A stretch of 64,000 nucleotides of DNA from Yinghuangia seranimata (GCF_029953285.1 NZ_JASAOI010000044.1:60629-124628), one strand, 5' to 3'. Shown: positions 50,357-59,689, counted from the stretch's first letter. Notes: a model not told the origin generated them from the letters alone. Numbers and translations: made by a program.

Positions 50357-53300
50357 CCGGCGCCCTCCGAACCCGGCAGCGGGCCGCACCACACCGCGAC
50401 GGCCGTGCGGTCGTCCTGGAACTGCTCCTGTTCGAACCCGACGTCGAGCATGAAGGCGCCTACGGGCGGCGGCTGTTGCCACCGCCGCGCGAACCACCCT
50501 GGGAACGCCTCCAGCGCCTCGCCTACGCCGTCCGTGGCCAGCACGAGCACGTCGCCCGGCAGCAGCCGCACCTCGGCCTCGACCGCGGCGCGGGTCGTGT
50601 ACGGGAGGAAAGCGGCGACGCGGTTCGCGTCCATCCCGGCCTTCGGCCGACCGAGCACCTGGTGCCAACGCCCGTCGCCGAGCAGCCACGCACTCGCGTC
50701 ACCGACCGCACCGAGCACGGCGGCACGCCCGCCATCCGCGTCGGGCTCGGCGGCAATGACGGCGGCGACGGCGACGCTGCGGACCTCGTCGGGAGACCAA
50801 CCGCGCTGCCGGGCAACGCCGTTGACCTGACCGGCCGCCGACAGGAACACGTTGTCCGGATGCTCCCGCGCCAACCGCCCAGCAGGCAGCCCGGCGAACC
50901 GCCGCACCTCCTCGCGCAGTCCGGCCACCAACGCGGTCACGGCGACGGTCGCACCGACATCGGAATGCGCGCTGTCCGACATGCCGTCGGCCACGGCGAG
51001 CACAAGATGCCGCCCGGCGTCGTCGCGCCCGATCCGATACGCGTCCTGCCGAGGCAGCCCCCGCCCCCGATGCCCCGACCCGACGACAGACGCCGCCAAC
51101 ACCTCGAGCCCCCCGAGCGAGGCCTGATCAGCGGCGATACCGGAGGGGCCGGGCGCGTCAGGCAACAGCCAAGGCTGACGCGCGGCGCGCGACCGACGGC
51201 TGATGACGGGGAAATCGGCGGGGGAGGAGGGGACTTCCGAAGCCGACGGCTCGCCCGCTTCACCGACGGAGGCCGCGGAAGCCGACGGCTCGCCCGCCCC
51301 GCCGACGGCGGCCGCACTCGCCGCGCTGCCGGGGACCCGCGGGCCGGGATCGGCCCAGCCCCGACCACGCGGATAGAGCGAACCGTCGCCGAGGCCCGGC
51401 GGGAGGAGGGCGCCCGAGCCGACCGGCTCGGGTATGCCGTCGGTGCGGTGCTGGTCGTACTGCGGGCCGTGCCAGTCGCCGTGCACGGACGACGGCGAAC
51501 GCTCTCCGGCGCCAGACGGTTCGCCTCGGTCGTCGAGGCTTTGCGTCTCAGCCTGCCCCCCTTGGCCGCTGCCGCGAGGCGGCGCACCCGGCGGCATGCG
51601 GTCTCCGACGCCGAATGGCCCGTGGCTGTCGTCGGTGCCCTGGTGGGCGGGCAGCGGGCGTTGCCGGTCGTGGTGAGCCGACGTCTCCAGCAGGGGAAGG
51701 GTTCCGGCGCGGAGCAGTTCGCGCGGGTCGCCGGCGCTCCGCTGGGCGGAGTGGCGGCCTTGTTTGTCGCTGCGGGGCAGCGTGCCGGGTGGCAAGAGGT
51801 TCCCAGCGCCACGCGGTTCGCGGCTGTCGTCAATGCCGGGCTGTTCAGCTTGCGAGCGTTGCCGTCCGCCGTGAGCCGCTGCGCCTGACGGCGAAAGGGC
51901 TCCGCCACCGCGCGGTTCGTGCTGGTCGTCGGCGTCGCGCCGGACGGGCTGCCGCCCTTGACCCTCGCCGCAGGCTGATGTGCCTAGCGACAAGCGGGCG
52001 TTCGAGCTGACTGCCTTGCCGCCGTGGTCGGCGTCTCGCTGGACGGGGCGACGGAGGTCGCCGCCGCTGCGGGGCAACGTGCCGGGCGGCAACAGGTGGC
52101 CGTCGGTGAACGGCTCGCGGCTGTCGTCGGTGCTGTGCTGGTCTGACTGGGGGCTGTGCCAGTCATCGCGGGCCGATGTGTCCGACAGCGGAAGTGCTCC
52201 GGCGCCAGACGGTTCGCGCCGGTCGCCGGTGCCGGCCTGAGCGGGGTGCCGGCTTTGGTCGTGGCTCCGGGGCAACGTGCCTGGCGGTCGAAGGGGCCCC
52301 GCGCCCAACGGTTCGCGCCTGGCGTTGGTGCCTTGCGCCTCCGGTTGCTGACTCTGCCCGTTGCTGCGCGAGGCCGAGTCGGGTGCTGGAAGCACTGCAG
52401 CACCACGTGGTTCACGGGCGTCGCCGATGTGGCGCCGCGCGGATTGTCGGTCGTAGCCGTCGTCGCGGGGCGATGTGCCTGGCGGCAGTCGGTGTTGCAC
52501 GCCACCAGGTTCGCGCATGCCGTCAGAGTCTTGCCTGGCGGGTGCCCGGCCCTCGCCGTCGCCGCGAGCCGATATGCCTGGGACGAACGGCATCGCGCCT
52601 CGCGGCAGGCGGGTGCCCGAGCCGAACGGTCCCTGCCTGTCTGCGGCGTCTCGTCGAGCGGGGTCCTCGCTACAACCGTCAAGGCGCGACGCTGCGCCCA
52701 CCGGAGGAACTGCGCCGGTGCCAGCTGGTTCGCACTGGTCGTCGGCACTTCGGGTCGTGCGCTGCCGCCCTTGGCCGTTGCCGCGGGCCGATGTGCCTGG
52801 CGGCACGAGCACGCCCGAGCCGACTGCTCCATGTTTGTCGTCGGCGTCTCGCCGAACGGGGCGCGAGCCTCCGTCGTCGCTGCGCGCCAAGGTGCCGGGC
52901 GGCAAGAGTTCTCCCGCGTCACGTGGTTCGCGTCGGTCGCCGGTGCCTTGCGGGTCGGGTTGCGGGCGTTGCCAGGCGTCAGGGGCTGACGCATTCGGTA
53001 GCGGAAGGGTTCCGGAGCCAGGCGCTTCGGGCCGCTCGTCGGTGTTTCGCGTGGTGGGCAGCCGCCCTTGGCCGTCGCTGCGGGGCAACGTGCCTGGCGG
53101 CGGGAGGGCGTTCGAACTGGCCGGTTCGCGTGGGTGGTTTGCGTCCCGCTGGACGGGTCGCCCGCCCTCGCCGTCGCCGTGTGAAGCCGCGCCCGACGGT
53201 GGGCGGGCTCCGGCGTCGGGCGACTCGCGCCGGTCGTCGGTCTGCTCCGTCGCAGGAGAGTCCGTGCGTTGCTGGTCGGGCCGGGCGTCCGAGGCGCTCG

Positions 53301-53649
53301 GGGTGACGCGCCGAGCCGGCTGTTGGACGTCGCCGGCGGTTGGGGCGGTGGCGGGTTCGGGGGCGGCCGGGTTCCTGGTGCCTGCGGTGTCGAAGGGATC
53401 CGGCTCAGCCGGGTCTCGCCACGCGTCCGGGTAGGGGGCGAACGCTGGTTGTTTCCGGTCGCGGCGGTCGCGGACGGCCTGGCCCAGTAGCCGCGTGCCG
53501 CACCAGTGGGGTTGCTCGTCGTCGGCCTGAGGTGGCGGCTCGGCGTCGGTACGAGCGTGCGGCCCACCACTCAGACCGCCGTAGCGGCCGAGCCGGCCGA
53601 GGGCGGGGTCGCGCGGAGATGACGCCCCCGTCGGGTCCGGGGTGCTCAT
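50353..53649 (-). CDS. PP2C phosphatase with about 19 disordered tandem repeats
   Basis: This is a 1,098-residue protein, far longer than a typical PP2C (about 250-300 residues). The catalytic domain is C-terminal (about 855-1090): GHRGRGLPRQDAYRIG, LVLAVADGMSD (metal Asp), LGAVGDASAWLL, LVLATDGV and DDRTAVAVW are visible. Residues about 137-750 are degenerate repeats of 32-36 residues with consensus DDRREPxGAGxLLPPGTxPRxDGQGRQP. A Ser/Ala-rich linker joins the parts. ATG 53649 overlaps the previous stop by four bases. It should dephosphorylate targets of the adjacent kinase; the repeat tail may be a scaffold, which is inference. Confidence 0.86.
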   Translation of the reverse strand: MSTPDPTGASSPRDPALGRLGRYGGLSGGPHARTDAEPPPQADDEQPHWCGTRLLGQAVRDRRDRKQPAFAPYPDAWRDPAEPDPFDTAGTRNPAAPEPATAPTAGDVQQPARRVTPSASDARPDQQRTDSPATEQTDDRRESPDAGARPPSGAASHGDGEGGRPVQRDANHPREPASSNALPPPGTLPRSDGQGRLPTTRNTDERPEAPGSGTLPLPNASAPDAWQRPQPDPQGTGDRREPRDAGELLPPGTLARSDDGGSRPVRRDADDKHGAVGSGVLVPPGTSARGNGQGRQRTTRSADDQCEPAGTGAVPPVGAASRLDGCSEDPARRDAADRQGPFGSGTRLPRGAMPFVPGISARGDGEGRAPARQDSDGMREPGGVQHRLPPGTSPRDDGYDRQSARRHIGDAREPRGAAVLPAPDSASRSNGQSQQPEAQGTNARREPLGAGPLRPPGTLPRSHDQSRHPAQAGTGDRREPSGAGALPLSDTSARDDWHSPQSDQHSTDDSREPFTDGHLLPPGTLPRSGGDLRRPVQRDADHGGKAVSSNARLSLGTSACGEGQGRQPVRRDADDQHEPRGGGALSPSGAAAHGGRQRSQAEQPGIDDSREPRGAGNLLPPGTLPRSDKQGRHSAQRSAGDPRELLRAGTLPLLETSAHHDRQRPLPAHQGTDDSHGPFGVGDRMPPGAPPRGSGQGGQAETQSLDDRGEPSGAGERSPSSVHGDWHGPQYDQHRTDGIPEPVGSGALLPPGLGDGSLYPRGRGWADPGPRVPGSAASAAAVGGAGEPSASAASVGEAGEPSASEVPSSPADFPVISRRSRAARQPWLLPDAPGPSGIAADQASLGGLEVLAASVVGSGHRGRGLPRQDAYRIGRDDAGRHLVLAVADGMSDSAHSDVGATVAVTALVAGLREEVRRFAGLPAGRLAREHPDNVFLSAAGQVNGVARQRGWSPDEVRSVAVAAVIAAEPDADGGRAAVLGAVGDASAWLLGDGRWHQVLGRPKAGMDANRVAAFLPYTTRAAVEAEVRLLPGDVLVLATDGVGEALEAFPGWFARRWQQPPPVGAFMLDVGFEQEQFQDDRTAVAVWCGPLPGSEGAG
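51405..53240 (-). repeat. About 19 tandem coding repeats of roughly 100 bases in the PP2C gene
   Basis: Units of 32-36 codons keep three marks: an acidic/Arg start such as DDRREP, a GAGxLLPPGT segment and a PRSDGQGRQP segment. The units are diverged from each other but stay in frame throughout, which argues for selection on the protein. Confidence 0.8.
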
Positions 53650-55334
53650 GCGCCGTCCCGCCGGCCGTCGTTCGGCGGGGTGCGGCGGCTACGTCCTACC
53701 GGGGTCGATCCCGACACGTTGGTGCCGCCGGTCTCGTCGGGGCGGTCGGCGTCGGGGAGGGGGCGTGTGTCCCGCGGATACGCCTCGACGGTGTCGGGGA
53801 GCCGACCGTCGGCCGGGCCGGGGCCGTGAGTGCCGCCGAACACGTCGCCGTAGCCGCCGCCCGGCGCCGTGTCGGGGCCTACGCCGTAACCGCCTTCGTG
53901 CGGGCCGCCGTACCCGCTCCCACGCTCGCCGCCGTGCTGACCGTCATACCCGCTCCCGCGCGCGCCGTCGTATCCGCTCCTGTGCCCACCACTGAACGGG
54001 CTGCCGTAGCCGCCCCCACGTCCACCCTCGTACGCACCTCCGTACCCGCCACCACGCGGCGCCCCGCCGCCGCCCGCCCACGCGTCCGGCGTGCCGTCAG
54101 GGGCCCGATAGCCCGTCAGGTCGGGTGCGCCGGAGCCGGGTTCGTGTCCGTAGCCGGAACGCGCCGGGTCGACGCCCAAGCCGCCGCTGCGGGGCACGCC
54201 TGTTGCGGTCTGCGGTGCGTCGTCCATCGTCTCGGGTGGGCCGTCCGGTCTGCGGCGTCCCGACAAATCGAGCGTGTGGTCGCCCGCAGGGGCGCCCCCG
54301 GGACCGGCCGGGCTCCCGGGACCGGTCGGGCCGCCGCGGCCCGTCGGTTCGCCGCCGTACCCCGGCCCTGACGGGCCGTACTCCGCCTCGCCCCGGCCGT
54401 CCGACCTGCCCCGGTCGCGGGGTCGCGGCGGGCCCTCGTCGAAGCGCTGTGGGACGACCCGGCCCGCGATGATCTGCGGCGGTGCCGAGTCGCCGACCCC
54501 CGGCAGGGTCGTCGGCATGCCGCCGAACGCCGACGCCGGCCGCGTCATGCGGTCCCACATCTCCTGGGCCTCGGCCGGCTGGATGAGCCGATGGTCCATC
54601 AGGTCCCGGAGCAGTTGCTGCTTCTGCGCCAGCTCCATGTCCTGACGCGTCGCCAGATCATTTAGCACCTGGCCGAGTTGGCTCGGGTCCTGGGCGATCA
54701 AGTGGAGCAGCAGCCCGCCGTCGCCCCGCATCGCCGCGCGCAGGGCGTTCTCGCGCTCGCCGATCAGGTCGGTGCGCCACCGCTCCTTGCGCATGTCGCG
54801 CAGGTGCTCGGTCGCCTCCGGGTCGAGGAACAGCCGCACCATCAGGCTGACCACGGTGATGCCTTCAGGGAGTTCGTGCGGCCCTGCGCAGAACCGCACC
54901 CACAGCATGCGCGACGCGTCCGCGAGCCGGTCGATGCCGTACGCCCCGGTGTGCGGCCATATCAGGTCGCGCATCCGCAGCCGCACCACCTCGTGTCCGT
55001 CGGCGAGCGTCCGCATTCCACGTCGGACGACGTCCACCGGGCCCGTCACGCGCCACCGCGCCTCCAGCGTGGCGAGGAACTCGAACCCGCCGGTGCCGGA
55101 CGGGAACGCCTCGTCCCACGACACCGGGTGGTCGCCGATGTCCACCTCATAGCGGTACTTGAACCGGAACGACTCCATCGCCGTGGGCCGCCGCGGGACT
55201 TCCACCACCGCGCCGTCCTCGAGCGACAACACCAGCGCGCGCCCGGGACGCGCGGGCGCGCCACGCTGCGCGAACGTCACGGCGGTCGGGCCGATCACCA
55301 GCGCGTTCGGATCGTCCTTGGGAGCGAAGATCAC
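53646..55334 (-). CDS. Protein with an SPFH-like N-terminal region and a Gly/Tyr-rich tail
   Basis: This is a 562-residue protein. Residues 1-250 have FEFLATLEARWRVTGPVDVVRRG and RTDLIGERENALRAAM, a pattern of strands then long helices that recalls SPFH/band-7 proteins, but the match is weak and there is no membrane helix. Residues 260-562 are low-complexity, with GGGYGG, RGSGYDGQHGG and similar repeats. It begins with GTG 55334, overlapping the P-loop gene stop (GTGA), and its stop overlaps the PP2C start by four bases. It is probably a structural part of the complex. Confidence 0.7.
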   Translation of the reverse strand: MIFAPKDDPNALVIGPTAVTFAQRGAPARPGRALVLSLEDGAVVEVPRRPTAMESFRFKYRYEVDIGDHPVSWDEAFPSGTGGFEFLATLEARWRVTGPVDVVRRGMRTLADGHEVVRLRMRDLIWPHTGAYGIDRLADASRMLWVRFCAGPHELPEGITVVSLMVRLFLDPEATEHLRDMRKERWRTDLIGERENALRAAMRGDGGLLLHLIAQDPSQLGQVLNDLATRQDMELAQKQQLLRDLMDHRLIQPAEAQEMWDRMTRPASAFGGMPTTLPGVGDSAPPQIIAGRVVPQRFDEGPPRPRDRGRSDGRGEAEYGPSGPGYGGEPTGRGGPTGPGSPAGPGGAPAGDHTLDLSGRRRPDGPPETMDDAPQTATGVPRSGGLGVDPARSGYGHEPGSGAPDLTGYRAPDGTPDAWAGGGGAPRGGGYGGAYEGGRGGGYGSPFSGGHRSGYDGARGSGYDGQHGGERGSGYGGPHEGGYGVGPDTAPGGGYGDVFGGTHGPGPADGRLPDTVEAYPRDTRPLPDADRPDETGGTNVSGSTPVGRSRRTPPNDGRRDGA

Positions 55335-58270
55335 GGCAGTCGGTTCCTTCCGTCGAGGTGCACGCCGACGTCCCGCGCCGCCTTCGGGGTGGCGCGGCCG
55401 CGCTCACCCCGGGCCCAGCGGGCCAGTTCGTACCGGATGGCGCGCTCGGGGCCGGGCCCGGTCGCGGCCGCCGCGAGCAGCCGGGCCAGCGCGGCGCGGC
55501 CGGGGCGGTCGTCCTCGACCCGGCGCGCCCATTCGCCGAGGATCTCCTGCGCGAGGTCGTAGAAGTCCGGCGACGTGAGCACGGCCGCCCACAGGACGCC
55601 GACTTCGTCGTAATGGCCCGGGGCACGGGCTGCGCACGCCAGGAGCGCGGGCCAGGCGCTGGGCGCGGCGGACACCTCTCCGGCCCCCGCGGCGGTGTGC
55701 GAGACGAGGTCGGCCGCCGCGTACAGGAACGCCAACTCGCCGACGAGGCGCCGCTGTCCGCCGTAGCGCCCGCCTGTCGCCCACTGGTCGACGAGGTCGA
55801 GCGCGTCGTCCTGGTAGGCGCCGTCGTCGAGCGCGAAGTACTCGGTCATGCTCGTGCACACGGCGTCCACGACGTCAGGGTCGTCGACGGCGGCGAGGCC
55901 GTGCAGCAGCCCCCACGCGGCGTCGCGGCCACCGTGCTCGAGCGCGACCCGCCACGCGCGGGCGGCTGTTGCCTGGAGCGCGGGCGCGGTGTCCGTCGCC
56001 GCCCAGGCCCCGATCAGGTTGCGGACGGCCGCCGCGTGCACGCCGTCGGACGCGGTCACCCGCAGCGCGGTCGCCGCCGCGTCCCGCAACGCCGGGTTCT
56101 CGTCGGCCGCCCACGGTTGCAGCAACCCGACCCGTACGCTCTCGAACCCGTGCCGGGCCAGCGACCCTGCCGCGACCGCCGCGCGCACCCCGACCGTCGG
56201 CAACTCGTGTGCGGCGCAGGCCCGCAGCCAACTCGGCACCACGTCGCGGACCGCGTCGTACTCGTGCCACACGTGGTCGAGCACCCGCGCGGCCATCCCC
56301 GGATCGCGGAACCGCACCACCATGCCGCGCGTCCCGCCGTGCCGACTGGGCACCTCCGAGTAGTCCGACACCGCGTCGATCGAGCGCAGCCGCAGGCTCC
56401 GCGTCGCACCGAACGGCGCGTTCCGCGGACGGTCCGGGTGCTCCGCGGACTCCGGCGGCCGCAGCAGGTCGCGCAGCCGGTCACCGAGCGCGGCCACCGT
56501 CTCGTACGCCTCGCCGCCGAACACCGCCGTGGCGAGGGCGAGGCACTGTGCGTCCAGATCGGGCAGGTCCTGCAGCCAGCGGGCGAATGCACTGTCGTCC
56601 CTGAGCGCGAGGCGCCGGCTCACCCGGTCGGCGACCGCGTCCTCGGGATCGTCAGCGACCGCGAGCAACCGGCCCAACTCGGCCGCGCGGGCAAGGCCTT
56701 GCCCGTGTGCCTCGGCGGCGATCAGACCTGTGACGTCGTCACGCGCCAGCAGCCGGGCGGCCCGCGGCGCACCTGCCGGACCGGCGTGCCACAACAGGTG
56801 CGCCCTGGTGACCTCGGCGGACGGCGGCGGCGCGGGAGCGGAAAGCACGGCACGCGCGAGGTCGGGGTCGTGGGGTGGGGCGGCGTCCTGGAAGACCACC
56901 GCCATACGGCAGTTCAGCGTGCGTAGGAGGTAGGCGAGGTTCTGCGCCGCATACGCCGACAACGACGCGGCGGCCCGACCTCCGGCGTCGGACAGGACGT
57001 AGCCGCAACCCGGCTCGAAGTCCTCCCGCGACACCCGCGACAGGTCGGACGCCGGATCGACGCGCAGCAACCGGCGGACCCCCGAACCGCGCAGCAGCGC
57101 AAGGGCGGTGGTCTGGCCACCGACGCCGCGCGGGCCGCACAGCAGGACGAGCGCCTGGTCCCGCGTGTCCGCGGCCAGCCGCGCGAAATCGGGCGGCGGG
57201 ACGAACGCGTCGTTGAGCTGGTCGAGTTCATCCTCGCCGAGCGGCGTCGAACGCAACGCGGGGCCGGTGCCGTTGGTGAGATTGAGAACGAACTGGTCCC
57301 GTCCGACGACCTGGTGGGCTGCGACGTGGAGGTTCGCGAGAGCGTCCTGCTCGACCCCGAGCCGCTCGGAGGTGGCGCCGGGCTGGGCGGCCAACGCGCT
57401 GAGACCGTCCCGGAGTTCGCGCATGCCGACATCGGCGGACGGGGGAGCGGCACCGGCAGCGGTCGGGGTGTCGGCGGCGCTGCCAGGGACGGCGTCGCCC
57501 CGACCGGCCGCGAGGCCGGGCCCGCCGTGGGCCCCACCTGCGGGCGTGGCCTGGCCGACTCCGACTCCGAGGCCGGGAGCGCCGGGGGCGCCGGGGGCGC
57601 CGGGGGCGTTGACTCCGCCGGGAGCTAGGCCGTGGGCCAGGCCGGGAGCCAGACCGGGCGCCGGGCCACCGGCGAACCCCGCGGCAGGCGCGGCGGCCTG
57701 GCCGAGACCACCCGCGGCAGGCGCGTGGACGGCGGCACCCGGGGGAGCGCCGACGCCCTGGGGGCCACCGGCACCCGCGAACCAGCGCCCGGCCTGGTGA
57801 CCACCGACGACGCCACCTGCGCCGGGCCCCGCGACGTCGGGCGCCACCCGCCCTCCCGCGCCGGGCTGACGCGCACGACCCCCGAGAGCACCACGAGCAC
57901 GAGCCGCCGCGGCCCCAGGGGCGGCACCTGGGCCACCGGGCGACCCGGCACCCGGCCCGCCGGCGGGCCCGGCACCTGGGCCGCCGCCGACCGCCCCTGC
58001 ACCGTCACCCGCACCGGCCCCTGCCCCACCCTGCACAGCCTGCGCCCGCCCCGGCCGCGCCGGCCCACCCGGCATCCCGGGGGCGGCAGGCCGCGCGGGC
58101 CCACCGGGAGTCCCGGGAGCGGCGGGCCGATCAAGCCCCTGAGCCCCGTCCCGAGCCACCGCCCGGGCATCAGGCACCGGCTGCTCCCCAGCCCCGCCGA
58201 GCCCGACGGCGGCCCGGAGACGATCCCACCGATCAGGCCTGGGGGCAGGGGGTTCGTGCTCGTCAGGCAT
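55331..58270 (-). CDS. STAND-like P-loop protein with degenerate Walker A and HEAT-like C-terminus
   Basis: This is a 979-residue protein. The N-terminus (about 40-280) is Gly/Ala/Pro low-complexity. VVGRDQFVLN (321-330) is a short beta motif also present in the cyclase homologue. LVLLCGPRGVGGQTTALALL (about 374-393) is a Walker A site in which the invariant Lys is Gln, and CRMAVVFQDAA is the Walker B region. Residues about 600-979 are helical and HEAT-like. Without the Lys it may bind but not hydrolyse nucleotide well, or be a scaffold. ATG 58270 has GGAG upstream. It is first in the five-gene operon. Confidence 0.8.
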   Translation of the reverse strand: MPDEHEPPAPRPDRWDRLRAAVGLGGAGEQPVPDARAVARDGAQGLDRPAAPGTPGGPARPAAPGMPGGPARPGRAQAVQGGAGAGAGDGAGAVGGGPGAGPAGGPGAGSPGGPGAAPGAAAARARGALGGRARQPGAGGRVAPDVAGPGAGGVVGGHQAGRWFAGAGGPQGVGAPPGAAVHAPAAGGLGQAAAPAAGFAGGPAPGLAPGLAHGLAPGGVNAPGAPGAPGAPGLGVGVGQATPAGGAHGGPGLAAGRGDAVPGSAADTPTAAGAAPPSADVGMRELRDGLSALAAQPGATSERLGVEQDALANLHVAAHQVVGRDQFVLNLTNGTGPALRSTPLGEDELDQLNDAFVPPPDFARLAADTRDQALVLLCGPRGVGGQTTALALLRGSGVRRLLRVDPASDLSRVSREDFEPGCGYVLSDAGGRAAASLSAYAAQNLAYLLRTLNCRMAVVFQDAAPPHDPDLARAVLSAPAPPPSAEVTRAHLLWHAGPAGAPRAARLLARDDVTGLIAAEAHGQGLARAAELGRLLAVADDPEDAVADRVSRRLALRDDSAFARWLQDLPDLDAQCLALATAVFGGEAYETVAALGDRLRDLLRPPESAEHPDRPRNAPFGATRSLRLRSIDAVSDYSEVPSRHGGTRGMVVRFRDPGMAARVLDHVWHEYDAVRDVVPSWLRACAAHELPTVGVRAAVAAGSLARHGFESVRVGLLQPWAADENPALRDAAATALRVTASDGVHAAAVRNLIGAWAATDTAPALQATAARAWRVALEHGGRDAAWGLLHGLAAVDDPDVVDAVCTSMTEYFALDDGAYQDDALDLVDQWATGGRYGGQRRLVGELAFLYAAADLVSHTAAGAGEVSAAPSAWPALLACAARAPGHYDEVGVLWAAVLTSPDFYDLAQEILGEWARRVEDDRPGRAALARLLAAAATGPGPERAIRYELARWARGERGRATPKAARDVGVHLDGRNRLP

Positions 58271-58399
58271 GGAGAACTCCGTGGGGGAGACGCAGCAAAG
58301 ACACCCCTACGAGGCGTACCGACCAGTCGACGAGTCGGCCTTCGAGTACGCGGGTGGCCGGGCGGCACGCGTGTCCCGCCGGGTGAGTCACGTTGCATA

Positions 58400-58735
58400 G
58401 ATGCCCCCGCGGGTGGCGCACCTGCCGTCGCGCGATCCCACACCCGGCGGGGGCTTCGTGGGCAGCCGCTACAGCGCGTGCTGCTCGCGAACCGGCCGTC
58501 GTGGCGCGTGAGCGCCCTTGCGGGTGGTGCATCTGCCGTCGCGCGATCCGACATCCGGCGCGGGCTGCGCGGGCAGCCCCCACAGTGCGCGGCGCTCGCG
58601 AACCGGCCGTCGTGACGCGTGAGTGCCCTTGCCCGTGGCAAGCCTCCGGTGGCGCGCTCCCACACCTACCGGAGGAGACCTTCGGAGCCGCCCCGGCGTC
58701 GCTCGTCGCCCCGAGGGCGCTCGTCGTCGCGAGTG
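58400..58735. repeat. Three tandem repeats of 110-111 bases between the cyclase and P-loop genes
   Basis: Copies 1 and 2 are close (for example CTGCCGTCGCGCGAT and CGCGAACCGGCCGTCGTG in both), and copy 3 is much more diverged. They fill most of the 609-base gap 58271-58879, which holds no gene I can support: several frames stay open only because the period is near a multiple of three. The array may be a regulatory region for the operon that starts at 58270, or a decayed duplication. Confidence 0.75.
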
Positions 58736-58879
58736 GGCGCCTGCGGTTCGTCGCCTGCTCGTCGGCGTGCTCACCTGCCGGAGCGCGGCCGTCCCGCTCC
58801 CGCCCCATCCTGCGACGCGCAGCGACGCCGTCCGCCAGGACCTGGCCGACCGCACGCCGTTCGGCACCCGCGGCCCGCA

Positions 58880-59689
58880 TCACGCGCCCTCCTGCGGCGG
58901 CTGGCCGAACGTCACGGACCCGTGCACGATCTGATCTCCGCCGACCACCTGACTCGCCGTGATCCTGGCGCCCGCGAACGCGCCCGGGGCCGGGGCGGGT
59001 TCGCCCGGCGCACCGCTCGCCGCGCCGTTCGTCAAAGCCGCTTCGGGACGGCCGGCCGCCGCCGGATCGGCGAACTCGTCGATGCCCGGAGGGACCGCGT
59101 AGCCCGGCACCGCGATCCACGCCGTCGCGCCGCTGATCTCCTTCGCGTCGAACGCCACCGGCCGGAACGGCGCGGCGTCCGCCGACGGGTCGCCCTGACG
59201 TAGAACTCCCTGGTACCACGCGTCCGTTGCCGCAACGGCCAACCCCGACCTGACCCCCGCCGCCAGCGCCGCCCGCAACGGGGCGATGTCCGCCAGCCGG
59301 CACACCGTGTTCAGGTCGGTGCCGACCCAACCCCGCCCGTCCCACGCCACCTCGCCCGCGTGGAACGCCACCCGCAGCCGCATCGCGCGCTCCTCGGTCG
59401 GGAACGCCCGTGCGTGCGCCCGCAGTCCGTTCTGCAGTCGGTCGACGAAGCGGCCGGCCAACGCGACCTTCGGCGTATCGGCGGAGAACAGCCAGAACAC
59501 CCCGTCGCCCCGGTCCACCCGCCGCGGTTCACCGCCCGGTGGCGCGCCGGCCGCCGCCGCGGCCTCGTCCAGCAGCTCGTACATCGCGGAGCGCAGCCAC
59601 GCCTGTTCGGCCACGGTGCGCGATCCGAACCGCTCGATGTCGGCCACCACGATCGCGTAGTGGAACGTCGTCGTCGCCTCGTCGGTCAT
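58880..59689 (-). CDS. Class III nucleotide cyclase homologue (Pycsar-like cyclase candidate)
   Basis: This is a 269-residue protein. The two metal-binding Asp are present: Asp17 in VVADIERFG and Asp62 in DRGDGVFW. The transition-state pair Asn127 and Arg131 is in DLNTVCRL (N-xxx-R). So catalysis looks possible, although the base-selecting residues cannot be read by eye, and pyrimidine or purine use is open. The C-terminus (about 243-261) has ITASQVVGGDQIVHGSVTFG, shared in part with the P-loop protein. ATG 59689 follows GAGGGGGAACG. It lies upstream of the phospho-signalling operon and beside the Crp-like gene and the effector gene. Confidence 0.8.
   Translation of the reverse strand: MTDEATTTFHYAIVVADIERFGSRTVAEQAWLRSAMYELLDEAAAAAGAPPGGEPRRVDRGDGVFWLFSADTPKVALAGRFVDRLQNGLRAHARAFPTEERAMRLRVAFHAGEVAWDGRGWVGTDLNTVCRLADIAPLRAALAAGVRSGLAVAATDAWYQGVLRQGDPSADAAPFRPVAFDAKEISGATAWIAVPGYAVPPGIDEFADPAAAGRPEAALTNGAASGAPGEPAPAPGAFAGARITASQVVGGDQIVHGSVTFGQPPQEGA

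Noticed and set aside
58400..58735. Possible CRISPR array
   Set aside because: Units are about 111 bases, differ along their whole length and have no short identical repeats separated by unique spacers; no cas genes are present.
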